This document shows, in pieces, positions 1 to 6,119 of a stretch of 6,637 nucleotides of DNA (positions are counted from its first letter, which is position 1; every line of letters begins with the position of its first letter). The notes beneath the pieces were generated by a model. It was given only the letters and a program-made list of their open reading frames with translations, did no database searches and was not told the origin of the DNA. A program made the translations under genes and the position numbers. Source of the DNA: Eubacterium sp. (GTDB lineage Bacteria > Bacillota > Clostridia > Oscillospirales > Acutalibacteraceae); assembly GCA_029059925.1 (NCBI GenBank), contig JAIDVA010000344.1, forward strand, positions 1-6,637, written 5' to 3'.

Positions 1-65
1 ATTATTAAGAGCATACCTTCAAAAACTTCCGGGTAACAACAACCTTTGTTGATCCCGATGATTAA
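1..65 (+). other. Disrupted upstream coding part of metY at the window edge
   Basis: Read in the frame of the downstream metY gene, this stretch still encodes family-like residues (EHTFKNF at 9-29 and TTTFVDPDD at 36-62), but it is broken. A TAA at 63-65 falls right after the conserved DPDD motif, where the family has a sense codon. A second TAA at 6-8 disappears if one A of the AA at 7-8 is extra: the bases then read Leu-Leu-Glu-His-Thr, matching the family's N-L-[FL]-x-H-T segment. CGG (Arg) at 30-32 stands where a Gly is usual. Three lesions in 65 bases, against none in the next 289 codons, suggest sequencing or assembly errors at a contig end. Real gene decay cannot be excluded from sequence alone. 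Confidence 0.75.
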
Positions 66-935
66 TCAAACTTTGAAACTGCAATTCAGGATAATACAAA
101 AGCAATTTTCTTTGAAACACTCGGCAATCCGAATTCAAATCTTGTTGATATTGAAAGGCTTGCTGAAATTGCACACAATCATAATATTCCTCTTGTTGTT
201 GACTCAACCTTTGCCACACCTTATCTTTTAAGACCTATTGAATATGGTGCGGATATTGTTGTTCATTCAGCAACAAAATTCATTGGTGGTCACGGCACAA
301 CTCTTGGCGGTGTGATTGTTGACAGCGGTAACTTTGATTGGAAAGCAAGTGGAAAATTCCCGCAGATTGCTGATGCAAACCCAAGCTATCATGGTGTCAG
401 TTTTGTGGATGCAGCCGGTCCAGCAGCATTTGTAACCTATATTCGTGCAATCCTTCTGCGTGATACAGGTGCTGCTATTTCACCGTTCAATGCATTTATT
501 CTTCTGCAGGGACTTGAAACACTTTCACTTCGCGTTGAACGTCATGTTGAAAATGCAAAAAAGGTAATTGATTACCTTATCAGTAATCCTAAGGTTGAAA
601 AGGTTAATCATCCGAGTGTGGATGACAGATATAAGCAATTGTATAATCAGTATTTCCCGAATGGTGCGGGCTCGATATTTACCTTTGAAATCAAGGGTGG
701 CGAAAAAGAGGCTAAGCAGTTTATTGACAGCTTAAAGATTTTCTCAATTCTTGCAAATGTTGCAGATGTTAAGTCGCTTGTTATCCATCCTGCTACTACT
801 ACACACAGCCAGCTTAACGAAGCTGAGCTTGAAGAACAGAATATTAAACCAAATACGATAAGACTTTCAATCGGCACAGAGCATATTGATGATATTATTC
901 ACGATTTGCAGCAGGCTTTTGATTCTATTGATTAA
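66..935 (+). CDS. metY: O-acetylhomoserine sulfhydrylase (O-acetylhomoserine aminocarboxypropyltransferase), 5'-truncated
   Basis: This is a PLP enzyme of the Cys/Met metabolism family that makes homocysteine from O-acetyl-L-homoserine and sulfide in the cytoplasm. The open frame gives 289 residues, against roughly 425 in the full family, so about 130 N-terminal residues are missing. Visible motifs are ETLGNPNS, the cofactor-aspartate region VVDSTFATP, and the PLP-lysine motif SATKFIGGHGTT with Lys encoded at 276-278. The C-terminal part has LANVADVKSLVIHPATTTHSQL and IRLSIGTEHIDDII-type blocks, typical of MetY rather than of MetB/MetC. The first in-frame start codon is GTG at 312, but it lies after the catalytic lysine and is not a credible true start. 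The gene ends 19 bases before cysK with no terminator between, so the two are probably co-transcribed. Family assignment is firm; whether the gene is intact in the organism is unknown because of the stop at 63-65. Confidence 0.9.
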   Translation, partial: SNFETAIQDNTKAIFFETLGNPNSNLVDIERLAEIAHNHNIPLVVDSTFATPYLLRPIEYGADIVVHSATKFIGGHGTTLGGVIVDSGNFDWKASGKFPQIADANPSYHGVSFVDAAGPAAFVTYIRAILLRDTGAAISPFNAFILLQGLETLSLRVERHVENAKKVIDYLISNPKVEKVNHPSVDDRYKQLYNQYFPNGAGSIFTFEIKGGEKEAKQFIDSLKIFSILANVADVKSLVIHPATTTHSQLNEAELEEQNIKPNTIRLSIGTEHIDDIIHDLQQAFDSID

Positions 936-954
936 TTAAGGAGACAATTTTATT

Positions 955-1884
955 ATGGCTATTTACAAATCAGCACTTGACCTTGTCGGCAATACACCTC
1001 TTGTTGAGGTTAACAACTTTTCAAAACAAAACAATCTGCAGGCAAAAGTACTTGTCAAGCTTGAATATTTTAATCCTGCCGGCTCCGTTAAGGACAGAAT
1101 TGCAAAAGCAATCATTGAGGATGCTGAGGCAAGAGGAGTACTTAAGAAGGACTCAGTTATCATAGAGCCTACAAGCGGTAATACAGGTATCGGTCTAGCA
1201 GCTGTTGCAGCATCAAAGGGCTATAGAATTATAATTACCATGCCCGAAACAATGAGCGTTGAGCGTCGTAATCTGATGAAAGCATATGGTGCAGAGCTTG
1301 TACTTACTGACGGTGCAAAGGGAATGAAAGGAGCTATTGCCAAAGCAGATGAGCTTGCAGCTGAGATTCCGAATTCATTTATCGCCGGTCAGTTTGTAAA
1401 TCCTGTCAATCCCGCTACACATAAGGAGACAACAGGACCTGAAATCTGGACAGATACAGATGGCAAGGTTGACATTTTTGTCGCAGGTGTCGGCACAGGC
1501 GGTACAATTTCAGGTGTAGGTGAATATCTGAAAGAGCAAAACCCGAATGTTAAAATTATAGCTGTTGAGCCTGCGAGCTCACCTGTACTTTCAAGGGGTG
1601 AGGCAGGTGCACATAAAATTCAGGGCATCGGTGCAGGCTTTGTTCCTGAAATCTTGAATACATCTGTTTATGATGAAATCATCACTGTTGAAAATGATGA
1701 TGCCTTTACTGTCGGCAAGGCTTTTGCAAAAGCTGAGGGTGTGCTGGTCGGCATTTCAAGCGGTGCTGCCTTGTGGGCAGCTAAGGAGCTTGCTTTAAGA
1801 CCTGAGAATAAAGGCAAAACCATTGTTGCGCTTTTGCCTGACACAGGTGACAGATATCTTTCAACCCCTCTCTTTGCTGATTAA
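955..1884 (+). CDS. cysK: Cysteine synthase A (O-acetylserine sulfhydrylase)
   Basis: This cytoplasmic PLP enzyme replaces the acetyl group of O-acetyl-L-serine with sulfide, giving L-cysteine and acetate. At 309 residues it is the normal family length. The PLP lysine is K46 in PAGSVKDR. The substrate loop TSGNTG is at 73-78, the phosphate-binding GTGGT is at 180-184, and SSGAA near 268-272 supplies the serine that contacts the pyridine nitrogen. VEPASSPVLS and GIGAGFVP are characteristic of CysK; cystathionine beta-synthase carries an extra C-terminal domain that is absent here. CysM is less likely given the GIGAGFVP block. The ATG is fixed by an AAGGAG at 938-943, 11 bases upstream. It follows metY closely, so sulfide is routed to both homocysteine and cysteine from one transcript. 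A strong hairpin terminator begins 21 bases after the stop. Confidence 0.96.
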   Translation: MAIYKSALDLVGNTPLVEVNNFSKQNNLQAKVLVKLEYFNPAGSVKDRIAKAIIEDAEARGVLKKDSVIIEPTSGNTGIGLAAVAASKGYRIIITMPETMSVERRNLMKAYGAELVLTDGAKGMKGAIAKADELAAEIPNSFIAGQFVNPVNPATHKETTGPEIWTDTDGKVDIFVAGVGTGGTISGVGEYLKEQNPNVKIIAVEPASSPVLSRGEAGAHKIQGIGAGFVPEILNTSVYDEIITVENDDAFTVGKAFAKAEGVLVGISSGAALWAAKELALRPENKGKTIVALLPDTGDRYLSTPLFAD

Positions 1885-1905
1885 GAGACGAAAAATAAGC
1901 ATAAC

Positions 1906-1939
1906 AAAAGGAGTTAATTCTGATGAATTAACTCCTTTT
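1906..1939. terminator. Bidirectional Rho-independent terminator between convergent cysK and the SEDS gene
   Basis: A perfect inverted repeat has left arm AAAAGGAGTTAATTC (1906-1920), loop TGAT (1921-1924) and right arm GAATTAACTCCTTTT (1925-1939). The arms end in A and T runs, so the transcript from either strand gives a hairpin followed by U residues. It lies in the 69-base gap between the cysK stop and the stop of the minus-strand gene, which fits a shared terminator. The stem is AT-rich for a terminator, but its 15 uninterrupted pairs compensate. Confidence 0.9.
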
Positions 1940-1953
1940 CATATTGTTATTAT

Positions 1954-3102
1954 CTATGCTGTATAAAACAAAGCTTTACTTTGTGGTTTTGAAAATCTGT
2001 AAACACTCATTTCGATTCCAAGTGCAAGATAAATACAAATTGAGGATGAACCGCCTGCTGAGAAAAGCGGAAGCGTGATACCGATACAAGGCAGAAGAGA
2101 AAGCTCCATACCTACATTAACAAATATCTGTGCAAACAGCATAACAGCTATTCCGCTGCACATAAGATAGCCTACATTATCTCTTGCCTTAAGTCCGGTA
2201 AAGAGCACTCTTAAGACAAGAATGAGAAGAAGTGCCATTACTGCGAGAGCACCAATATATCCGAACTCTTCACCTGCTACTGACAAAATCATGTCATTAT
2301 CGTTTACAGGTACGGCACCGCTCTGTGTCATACTGCCGTTGAGATAGCCTTGTCCGAACCATCCACCTGAACCCATTGCAATTTTGCCATTGGTTTGCTG
2401 ATAAAGTGTGTCGGCATATTGCTCAGGATAGAATAAAGCAGTTATTCTTTCTCTTTGCAGACCGTTTATTATATCCAGCTTCCACGCAGCGGCAAAGCCA
2501 ACAACCAGTGCACAGATTCCTGCAGCAAAATATCCAATATGTACTCTTGCAAAGAAAAGCATACCAATAAACATAACAAGGAAAATAAGAGCTGAGCCTG
2601 CGTCACCTGTTGCAACAACCAGACCAATCGGTATCATACCGTGGATAACAAGCAGAACTATTGTTTTTAATCTGTTTATATGATCCTTTACCATATCAAG
2701 ATGATATGAAAATGAAATAATAAAGCCAACCTTTAAAAGCTCTGAGGTCTGAAAGGTGAAAGCACCGAAATTCAGCCACGATCGTGCATCCTGTCTTGCG
2801 TCGTTTGCAGCGGTACCGAACAGCAGTGTAATTATCATAAGTGCTATGCACCCGACGGCAACAAGCGGCCATAGCTTTGAGATTATTTCATAGTCGATAT
2901 TGCACAGTATAAGTGCAATTATTATTCCGCCTGCAACGGACACAAGCATTGATTTTAAACCGCCTGATATAATCTGTCCTTCACGCAGATTGGCATATGT
3001 AGCACTGTATACAAGCGCCAGTCCGTAAAGTGAGGCAAGCATTGCTGTAATCAGTGTAACAAAATCAAGTCCGCCGAAAAAGCCGATTCTTTTTCGTTCC
3101 AT
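1954..3102 (-). CDS. rodA: RodA/FtsW/SpoVE family (SEDS) peptidoglycan glycosyltransferase, RodA-like
   Basis: This integral membrane protein polymerises lipid II into glycan strands, normally together with a class B penicillin-binding protein. At 382 residues it has the family length. About ten hydrophobic segments are visible, for example near residues 12-32, 50-68, 77-96, 148-165, 168-207, 282-302, 312-332 and 340-366. Family blocks appear in order: RSWLNFG with W109, FQTSELLKV (family: LQPSEFAK), GDAGSAL at 166-172 (family: PDLGTAL), GSGGWFGQGYLNG at 244-256, NDMILSVAGEEFG at 269-281 and FSAGGSSS at 347-354. D270 aligns with the catalytic aspartate of RodA/FtsW (TDFIFSVIGEE in relatives). 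The start is ATG on the minus strand at 3100-3102, preceded by GGAG (plus-strand CTCC at 3116-3119) at an unusually long 13-base spacing. No partner PBP, mreBCD or minCD gene is adjacent. SEDS membership is near certain; RodA rather than FtsW or SpoVE is inferred from overall resemblance. Confidence 0.88.
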   Translation of the reverse strand: MERKRIGFFGGLDFVTLITAMLASLYGLALVYSATYANLREGQIISGGLKSMLVSVAGGIIIALILCNIDYEIISKLWPLVAVGCIALMIITLLFGTAANDARQDARSWLNFGAFTFQTSELLKVGFIISFSYHLDMVKDHINRLKTIVLLVIHGMIPIGLVVATGDAGSALIFLVMFIGMLFFARVHIGYFAAGICALVVGFAAAWKLDIINGLQRERITALFYPEQYADTLYQQTNGKIAMGSGGWFGQGYLNGSMTQSGAVPVNDNDMILSVAGEEFGYIGALAVMALLLILVLRVLFTGLKARDNVGYLMCSGIAVMLFAQIFVNVGMELSLLPCIGITLPLFSAGGSSSICIYLALGIEMSVYRFSKPQSKALFYTA

Positions 3103-3115
3103 AAGTTATTATCGT

Positions 3116-3119
3116 CTCC
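3116..3119 (-). promoter_or_regulatory. Ribosome binding site of the SEDS gene, long spacing
   Basis: The minus strand reads GGAGA here, 13 bases before the ATG at 3102. That is longer than the 8-base spacing seen for fhs and rpiB in this window. No better Shine-Dalgarno lies nearer. An ATG just upstream of the GGAG is out of frame, so the 382-residue start remains the best choice. Confidence 0.55.
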
Positions 3120-3143
3120 ATTTGAATTCATATGTCTTATTAT

Positions 3144-3172
3144 ATTAAAATATATATATCTTTTCAAGTCAA
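3144..3172 (-). promoter_or_regulatory. Sigma-A-type promoter for the SEDS gene
   Basis: On the minus strand, a -35 box TTGACT (plus-strand 3167-3172, 5 of 6 consensus) is followed by exactly 17 bases and a -10 box TTTAAT (plus-strand 3144-3149, 5 of 6). The spacer is an AT-alternating tract. Transcription would start near 3137, leaving a leader of about 35 bases before the ATG, too short for a riboswitch. The assignment is by consensus match and position only. Confidence 0.75.
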
Positions 3173-3254
3173 GAACAAAATTATGTCTGCTTTGTAAAAT
3201 TTCTCTTTTATTTATTGTCGTTAATAGATTAAGATTAGCGGTTTTTCTTATTAT

Positions 3255-3283
3255 TTGACCTTAATACAGTATTGTAATATTTT
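3255..3283 (+). promoter_or_regulatory. Possible second, weaker promoter for the fhs operon
   Basis: TTGACC (3255-3260, 5 of 6 to the -35 consensus) is followed after 17 bases by TATTTT (3278-3283, 4 of 6 to the -10 consensus). It overlaps the stronger promoter just downstream. In such AT-rich DNA the match could be chance. Confidence 0.35.
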
Positions 3284-3300
3284 GCTTTTTATGATACAAT
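3272..3300 (+). promoter_or_regulatory. Sigma-A-type extended -10 promoter for the fhs-tsaE-tsaB-rpiB operon
   Basis: The -35 box is TTGTAA (3272-3277, 4 of 6). The spacer is 17 bases. The -10 box is TACAAT (3295-3300, 5 of 6), preceded by TG at 3292-3293, so it forms an extended -10 (TGATACAAT) that would offset the weak -35. Transcription would start near 3307, giving a leader of about 24 bases that carries the AAGGGG ribosome binding site at 3317-3322, 8 bases before the fhs ATG. This leaves no room for a leader riboswitch. Confidence 0.75.
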
Positions 3301-3330
3301 AACCTAAAATAAACTTAAGGGGCATTTGCT

Positions 3331-4998
3331 ATGTTGACGGATATTGAAATTGCACAGCAGGCTAAGATGAAAAAAATTACCGAAATTGCTCAGTCAATCG
3401 GTATTACCGAGGATGAGCTTGAGCCTTATGGTCATTATAAGGCAAAAATTTCGGATGATGTTTTAGATAGATTAAGCGAAAAAGAGGATGGCAAGCTTGT
3501 TTTAGTTACAGCTGTTAACCCTACACCGGCAGGAGAGGGTAAAACAACAGTTTCAATCGGTCTTGGTCAGGGTATGGCTAAAATCGGAAAGAATGCCATT
3601 ATCGCACTTCGTGAGCCTTCTCTCGGTCCGGTGTTCGGTATCAAGGGCGGTGCTGCCGGCGGCGGCTATTCACAGGTAGTGCCTATGGAGGATATCAACC
3701 TTCACTTTACAGGTGATATGCACGCAATCACAAGTGCCAACAATCTTATGTGTGCTATTCTTGATAATCATATCCAGCAGGGTAATGTTCTCGGAATTGA
3801 TCAGCGCCGTGTTCTTGTTAAGCGTTGTCTTGATATGAACGACCGTGCTTTGAGAAATATTGTATGCTCTCTCGGCGGCAAGCTCAATGGTATTCCGCGT
3901 GAGGATCATTTTATTATTACAGTTGCATCTGAGGTTATGGCAATTCTCTGTCTTGCTGCAGATTTGTTTGATTTAAAGAAAAGACTGGGTAACATTCTCG
4001 TTGCCTACACATATGACGGCAAGCCTGTTTATTGCCGTGATATCAAGGCAGATGGTGCAATGACTGTTCTGCTTAAGGATGCCATTAAACCGAATCTTGT
4101 TCAAACTCTTGAAAATACACCGGTTATTATGCACGGCGGTCCGTTTGCAAATATTGCCCACGGCTGCAATTCAATACGCGCTACAAAAACTGCACTCAAG
4201 CTTGGTGATTACTGTATTACCGAGGCAGGCTTTGGTTCTGATTTGGGTGCTGAAAAATTCCTTGATATCAAATGTCGTTTTGCAGGAATAAAGCCTTCGT
4301 GTATTGTTCTTGTCTCAACAGTTCGTTCAATGAAATATAACGGCGGCGTTGAGAAGAGTGAGCTTGCCAAGGAAAATATGGATGCTCTTGAAAAGGGTAG
4401 TGTTAATCTTGGTGCACATATCGATAATCTCAAAAAATTCGGTGTGCCTGTTGTTGTAGCTATCAATCATTTCTATGCTGATACAGATAAAGAAATTGAA
4501 TTTGTAAAGCATTTCTGCGAGAGCAAGGGTGCTGAATTCTCAGTTACCAGGTGCTTTGCTGAGGGCGGCGAGGGTTCAAAGGAGCTTGCGCAAAAGGTTG
4601 TTGATGCGTGTGATAAAGAAAATGATTTTCACCAGCTTTATGACCTTGATATGCCGCTTTATGATAAGATTGAAACTATTGCCCGGGAAATATACGGTGC
4701 TGATGGTGTTGATTATACGAAAGAGGCTAAAAAGAGCATTGATGAGTTTATTGCCCTTGGAGCAGATAAAATCCCTGTTTGTATGGCAAAAACACAGTAC
4801 AGCCTTTCTGACAATCCATCTGCACTCGGCAGACCGAAAAATTTCAGAATTACAGTATCATCTGCAAGCCTTTCAAACGGTGCAGGCTTTATTGTTTGCC
4901 AGACAGGTTCAATTATGACTATGCCGGGACTCTCAAAGCAGCCTGCGGCTTATAGTATTGATATTGATGAAAATGGTAATACAGTAGGACTTTTTTAA
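3331..4998 (+). CDS. fhs: Formate-tetrahydrofolate ligase (10-formyl-THF synthetase)
   Basis: This cytoplasmic enzyme joins formate to tetrahydrofolate with ATP, giving 10-formyl-THF for purines, formyl-Met-tRNA and one-carbon exchange; in acetogens it is also a Wood-Ljungdahl step. At 555 residues it is almost exactly the family length. The P-loop TPAGEGKTT is at 65-73, REPSLGP at 94-100, and the first family signature GIKGGAAGGGY at 103-113. DHFIITVASEVMA follows near 192-204 and PFANIAHGCNS at 271-281. The second signature region reads VSTVRSMKYNGG at 328-339, slightly off the usual VATVRALKxHGG. The C-terminus has NGAGFIV and SIMTMPGL. An AAGGGG 8 bases upstream supports the ATG. It is first in its operon, and its stop overlaps the tsaE start. 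No other Wood-Ljungdahl gene (folD, metF, acs cluster) is in view, so acetogenesis cannot be inferred. Confidence 0.98.
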   Translation: MLTDIEIAQQAKMKKITEIAQSIGITEDELEPYGHYKAKISDDVLDRLSEKEDGKLVLVTAVNPTPAGEGKTTVSIGLGQGMAKIGKNAIIALREPSLGPVFGIKGGAAGGGYSQVVPMEDINLHFTGDMHAITSANNLMCAILDNHIQQGNVLGIDQRRVLVKRCLDMNDRALRNIVCSLGGKLNGIPREDHFIITVASEVMAILCLAADLFDLKKRLGNILVAYTYDGKPVYCRDIKADGAMTVLLKDAIKPNLVQTLENTPVIMHGGPFANIAHGCNSIRATKTALKLGDYCITEAGFGSDLGAEKFLDIKCRFAGIKPSCIVLVSTVRSMKYNGGVEKSELAKENMDALEKGSVNLGAHIDNLKKFGVPVVVAINHFYADTDKEIEFVKHFCESKGAEFSVTRCFAEGGEGSKELAQKVVDACDKENDFHQLYDLDMPLYDKIETIAREIYGADGVDYTKEAKKSIDEFIALGADKIPVCMAKTQYSLSDNPSALGRPKNFRITVSSASLSNGAGFIVCQTGSIMTMPGLSKQPAAYSIDIDENGNTVGLF

Positions 4999-5432
4999 TG
5001 AAAGAATATAAAACAAACAGCTATGAAGAAACAGTGGCTCTTGGTGTTCAGCTTGCATCAAAGCTGCCGAAAGGCTCTGTAATTGCTTATTTAGGCGGTC
5101 TTGGTATGGGTAAGACCGCTTTTACAACAGGTCTTGCAAAAGGTCTTTTAATTGATTGTGATGTGTCATCTCCTACGTTTGCAATCTGCAATACATATAT
5201 AGGCGAATTAAATACGCTGTATCATTTTGATATGTATCGTGTCGATGGTTGGGATGATTTGTATTCAACAGGTTTTTTTGATTTTCTTGAGACGGATGCT
5301 TATATTGCAGTTGAATGGAGCGAGAATGTTTACGGTGCTTTGCCGGAAGATACCTGTATTGTTGAAATAGCTAAAACAGATGATAATTCAAGAACTTTTA
5401 AAATCTATAAAAAATCAGAGGTTGAAGAATGA
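4998..5432 (+). CDS. tsaE: tRNA threonylcarbamoyladenosine biosynthesis ATPase TsaE
   Basis: TsaE is the small P-loop ATPase that works with TsaB and TsaD to place threonylcarbamoyl on A37 (t6A) of tRNAs reading ANN codons. The 144-residue length is typical. The Walker A segment is GGLGMGKT at 33-40; many TsaE proteins have GDLGAGKT, so G34 replaces the usual Asp. VSSPTF at 56-61 is the conserved switch-like motif, HFDMYR at 76-81 matches the family HFDLYR, and VEWSENV at 105-111 matches the family (I/V)EWPE block. Translation starts at an ATG sharing one base with the fhs stop (TAATG), with an AGGA at 4986-4989 inside the end of fhs, so its translation is probably coupled to fhs. The stop overlaps tsaB by four bases. 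Confidence 0.96.
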   Translation: MKEYKTNSYEETVALGVQLASKLPKGSVIAYLGGLGMGKTAFTTGLAKGLLIDCDVSSPTFAICNTYIGELNTLYHFDMYRVDGWDDLYSTGFFDFLETDAYIAVEWSENVYGALPEDTCIVEIAKTDDNSRTFKIYKKSEVEE

Positions 5433-6097
5433 TTTTATCAGTTGATTCATCGGCGGTTACAGCATCTGTTGCACTGGCTGATGGTGATAAGATAATAAAA
5501 AGTGAATTTATTAATGCAGGACTGACCCACAGCGAAACTCTTTTGCCAATGATAAAAAGAGTTATGAACGGTTATGACTTCAGCCGGCTTGATGCTATTG
5601 CGATAACGGCAGGTCCCGGTTCGTTTACCGGTGTCAGAATCGGTGTTGCAACTGTCAAGGGTTTAGCATTTGATGCTGATATTCCTTGTATCAGTGTATC
5701 AACGCTTGAGGCGATTGCATATAACTTTACAGATAAAGATACAATTGTTTGTGCTGTGATGGATGCACGCAGAATGCAGTTTTATAATGCTCTTTTCAAA
5801 GTTAAAGGCGGTAAGGTCATAAGACTTTGCGATGACAGAGCAATTTCAATTGATGATTTGAGAGAAGAGCTTAAAGAATATGATCATGTCATTATTGCAG
5901 GTGATGGTGCGGAGCTTTGTCATAATAATATAGGTATTGATAATGTTACTCTTGCTGATGAAAAGATCAGATATCAGAATGGTGTTGGTGTCTCAAAATC
6001 AGCTTTGAATAAAGAAAAAATTTCAGCCGCAGCACTTATGCCTGTTTATCTCAGAATGAGTCAGGCAGAGCGTGAGCTGAAGCTGAAAAAAGGTTAA
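5429..6097 (+). CDS. tsaB: tRNA threonylcarbamoyladenosine biosynthesis protein TsaB
   Basis: TsaB is the inactive ASKHA-fold paralogue of TsaD; it dimerises with TsaD and recruits TsaE for t6A37 synthesis. At 222 residues it is of normal length. The N-terminal strand ILSVDSS (2-8) opens the actin-like fold. LTHSETLLPMI at 32-42 and the hallmark AGPGSFTGVRIG at 61-72 are clear, and the C-terminus ends with a YLRMSQAERE block like the family's YLRxxQAE. It overlaps tsaE through ATGA and has an AGAGG at 5417-5421, 7 bases upstream of the ATG. The C-terminus does not continue into a RimI acetyltransferase domain, and no rimI or tsaD follows; these must be elsewhere, because TsaD is required for the reaction. 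Confidence 0.96.
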   Translation: MILSVDSSAVTASVALADGDKIIKSEFINAGLTHSETLLPMIKRVMNGYDFSRLDAIAITAGPGSFTGVRIGVATVKGLAFDADIPCISVSTLEAIAYNFTDKDTIVCAVMDARRMQFYNALFKVKGGKVIRLCDDRAISIDDLREELKEYDHVIIAGDGAELCHNNIGIDNVTLADEKIRYQNGVGVSKSALNKEKISAAALMPVYLRMSQAERELKLKKG

Positions 6098-6119
6098 AAG
6101 TGATAAAGGAGAATATAAA

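Noticed and set aside
63..65. Programmed readthrough or recoding of the TAA in metY
   Set aside because: TAA ends several other genes here as a normal stop, no recoding structure is evident, and two other lesions lie within 60 bases, which points to error or decay instead.
46..231. A 61-residue open frame starting with TTG near the window edge
   Set aside because: It overlaps metY in another frame; the frame starting at 66 carries the recognisable MetY residues.
312..935. GTG at 312 as the start of a separate 207-residue protein
   Set aside because: The same frame is open back to 66 and encodes the PLP lysine and the aspartate motif of MetY; a start after the catalytic lysine would give a dead fragment, and there is no good ribosome binding site before it.
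1922..1930. Mini-ORF with a Shine-Dalgarno inside the terminator
   Set aside because: It encodes only two residues and results from the terminator stem sequence.
3173..3306. A folate-sensing or other riboswitch upstream of fhs
   Set aside because: The best promoter leaves a leader of only about 24 bases, and I see no conserved stems or an expression-platform terminator in the region.
4529..4918. A 129-residue open frame inside fhs
   Set aside because: It is a +2 shadow of the strongly conserved fhs frame, has no family resemblance, and is rich in the Leu/Arg/Lys pattern typical of frame-shifted reading.
4991..4996. Run of six T residues at the fhs end as a slippage site
   Set aside because: It is short, lies in the last codons, and a shift would not fuse fhs usefully to tsaE; plain TAATG coupling explains the junction.
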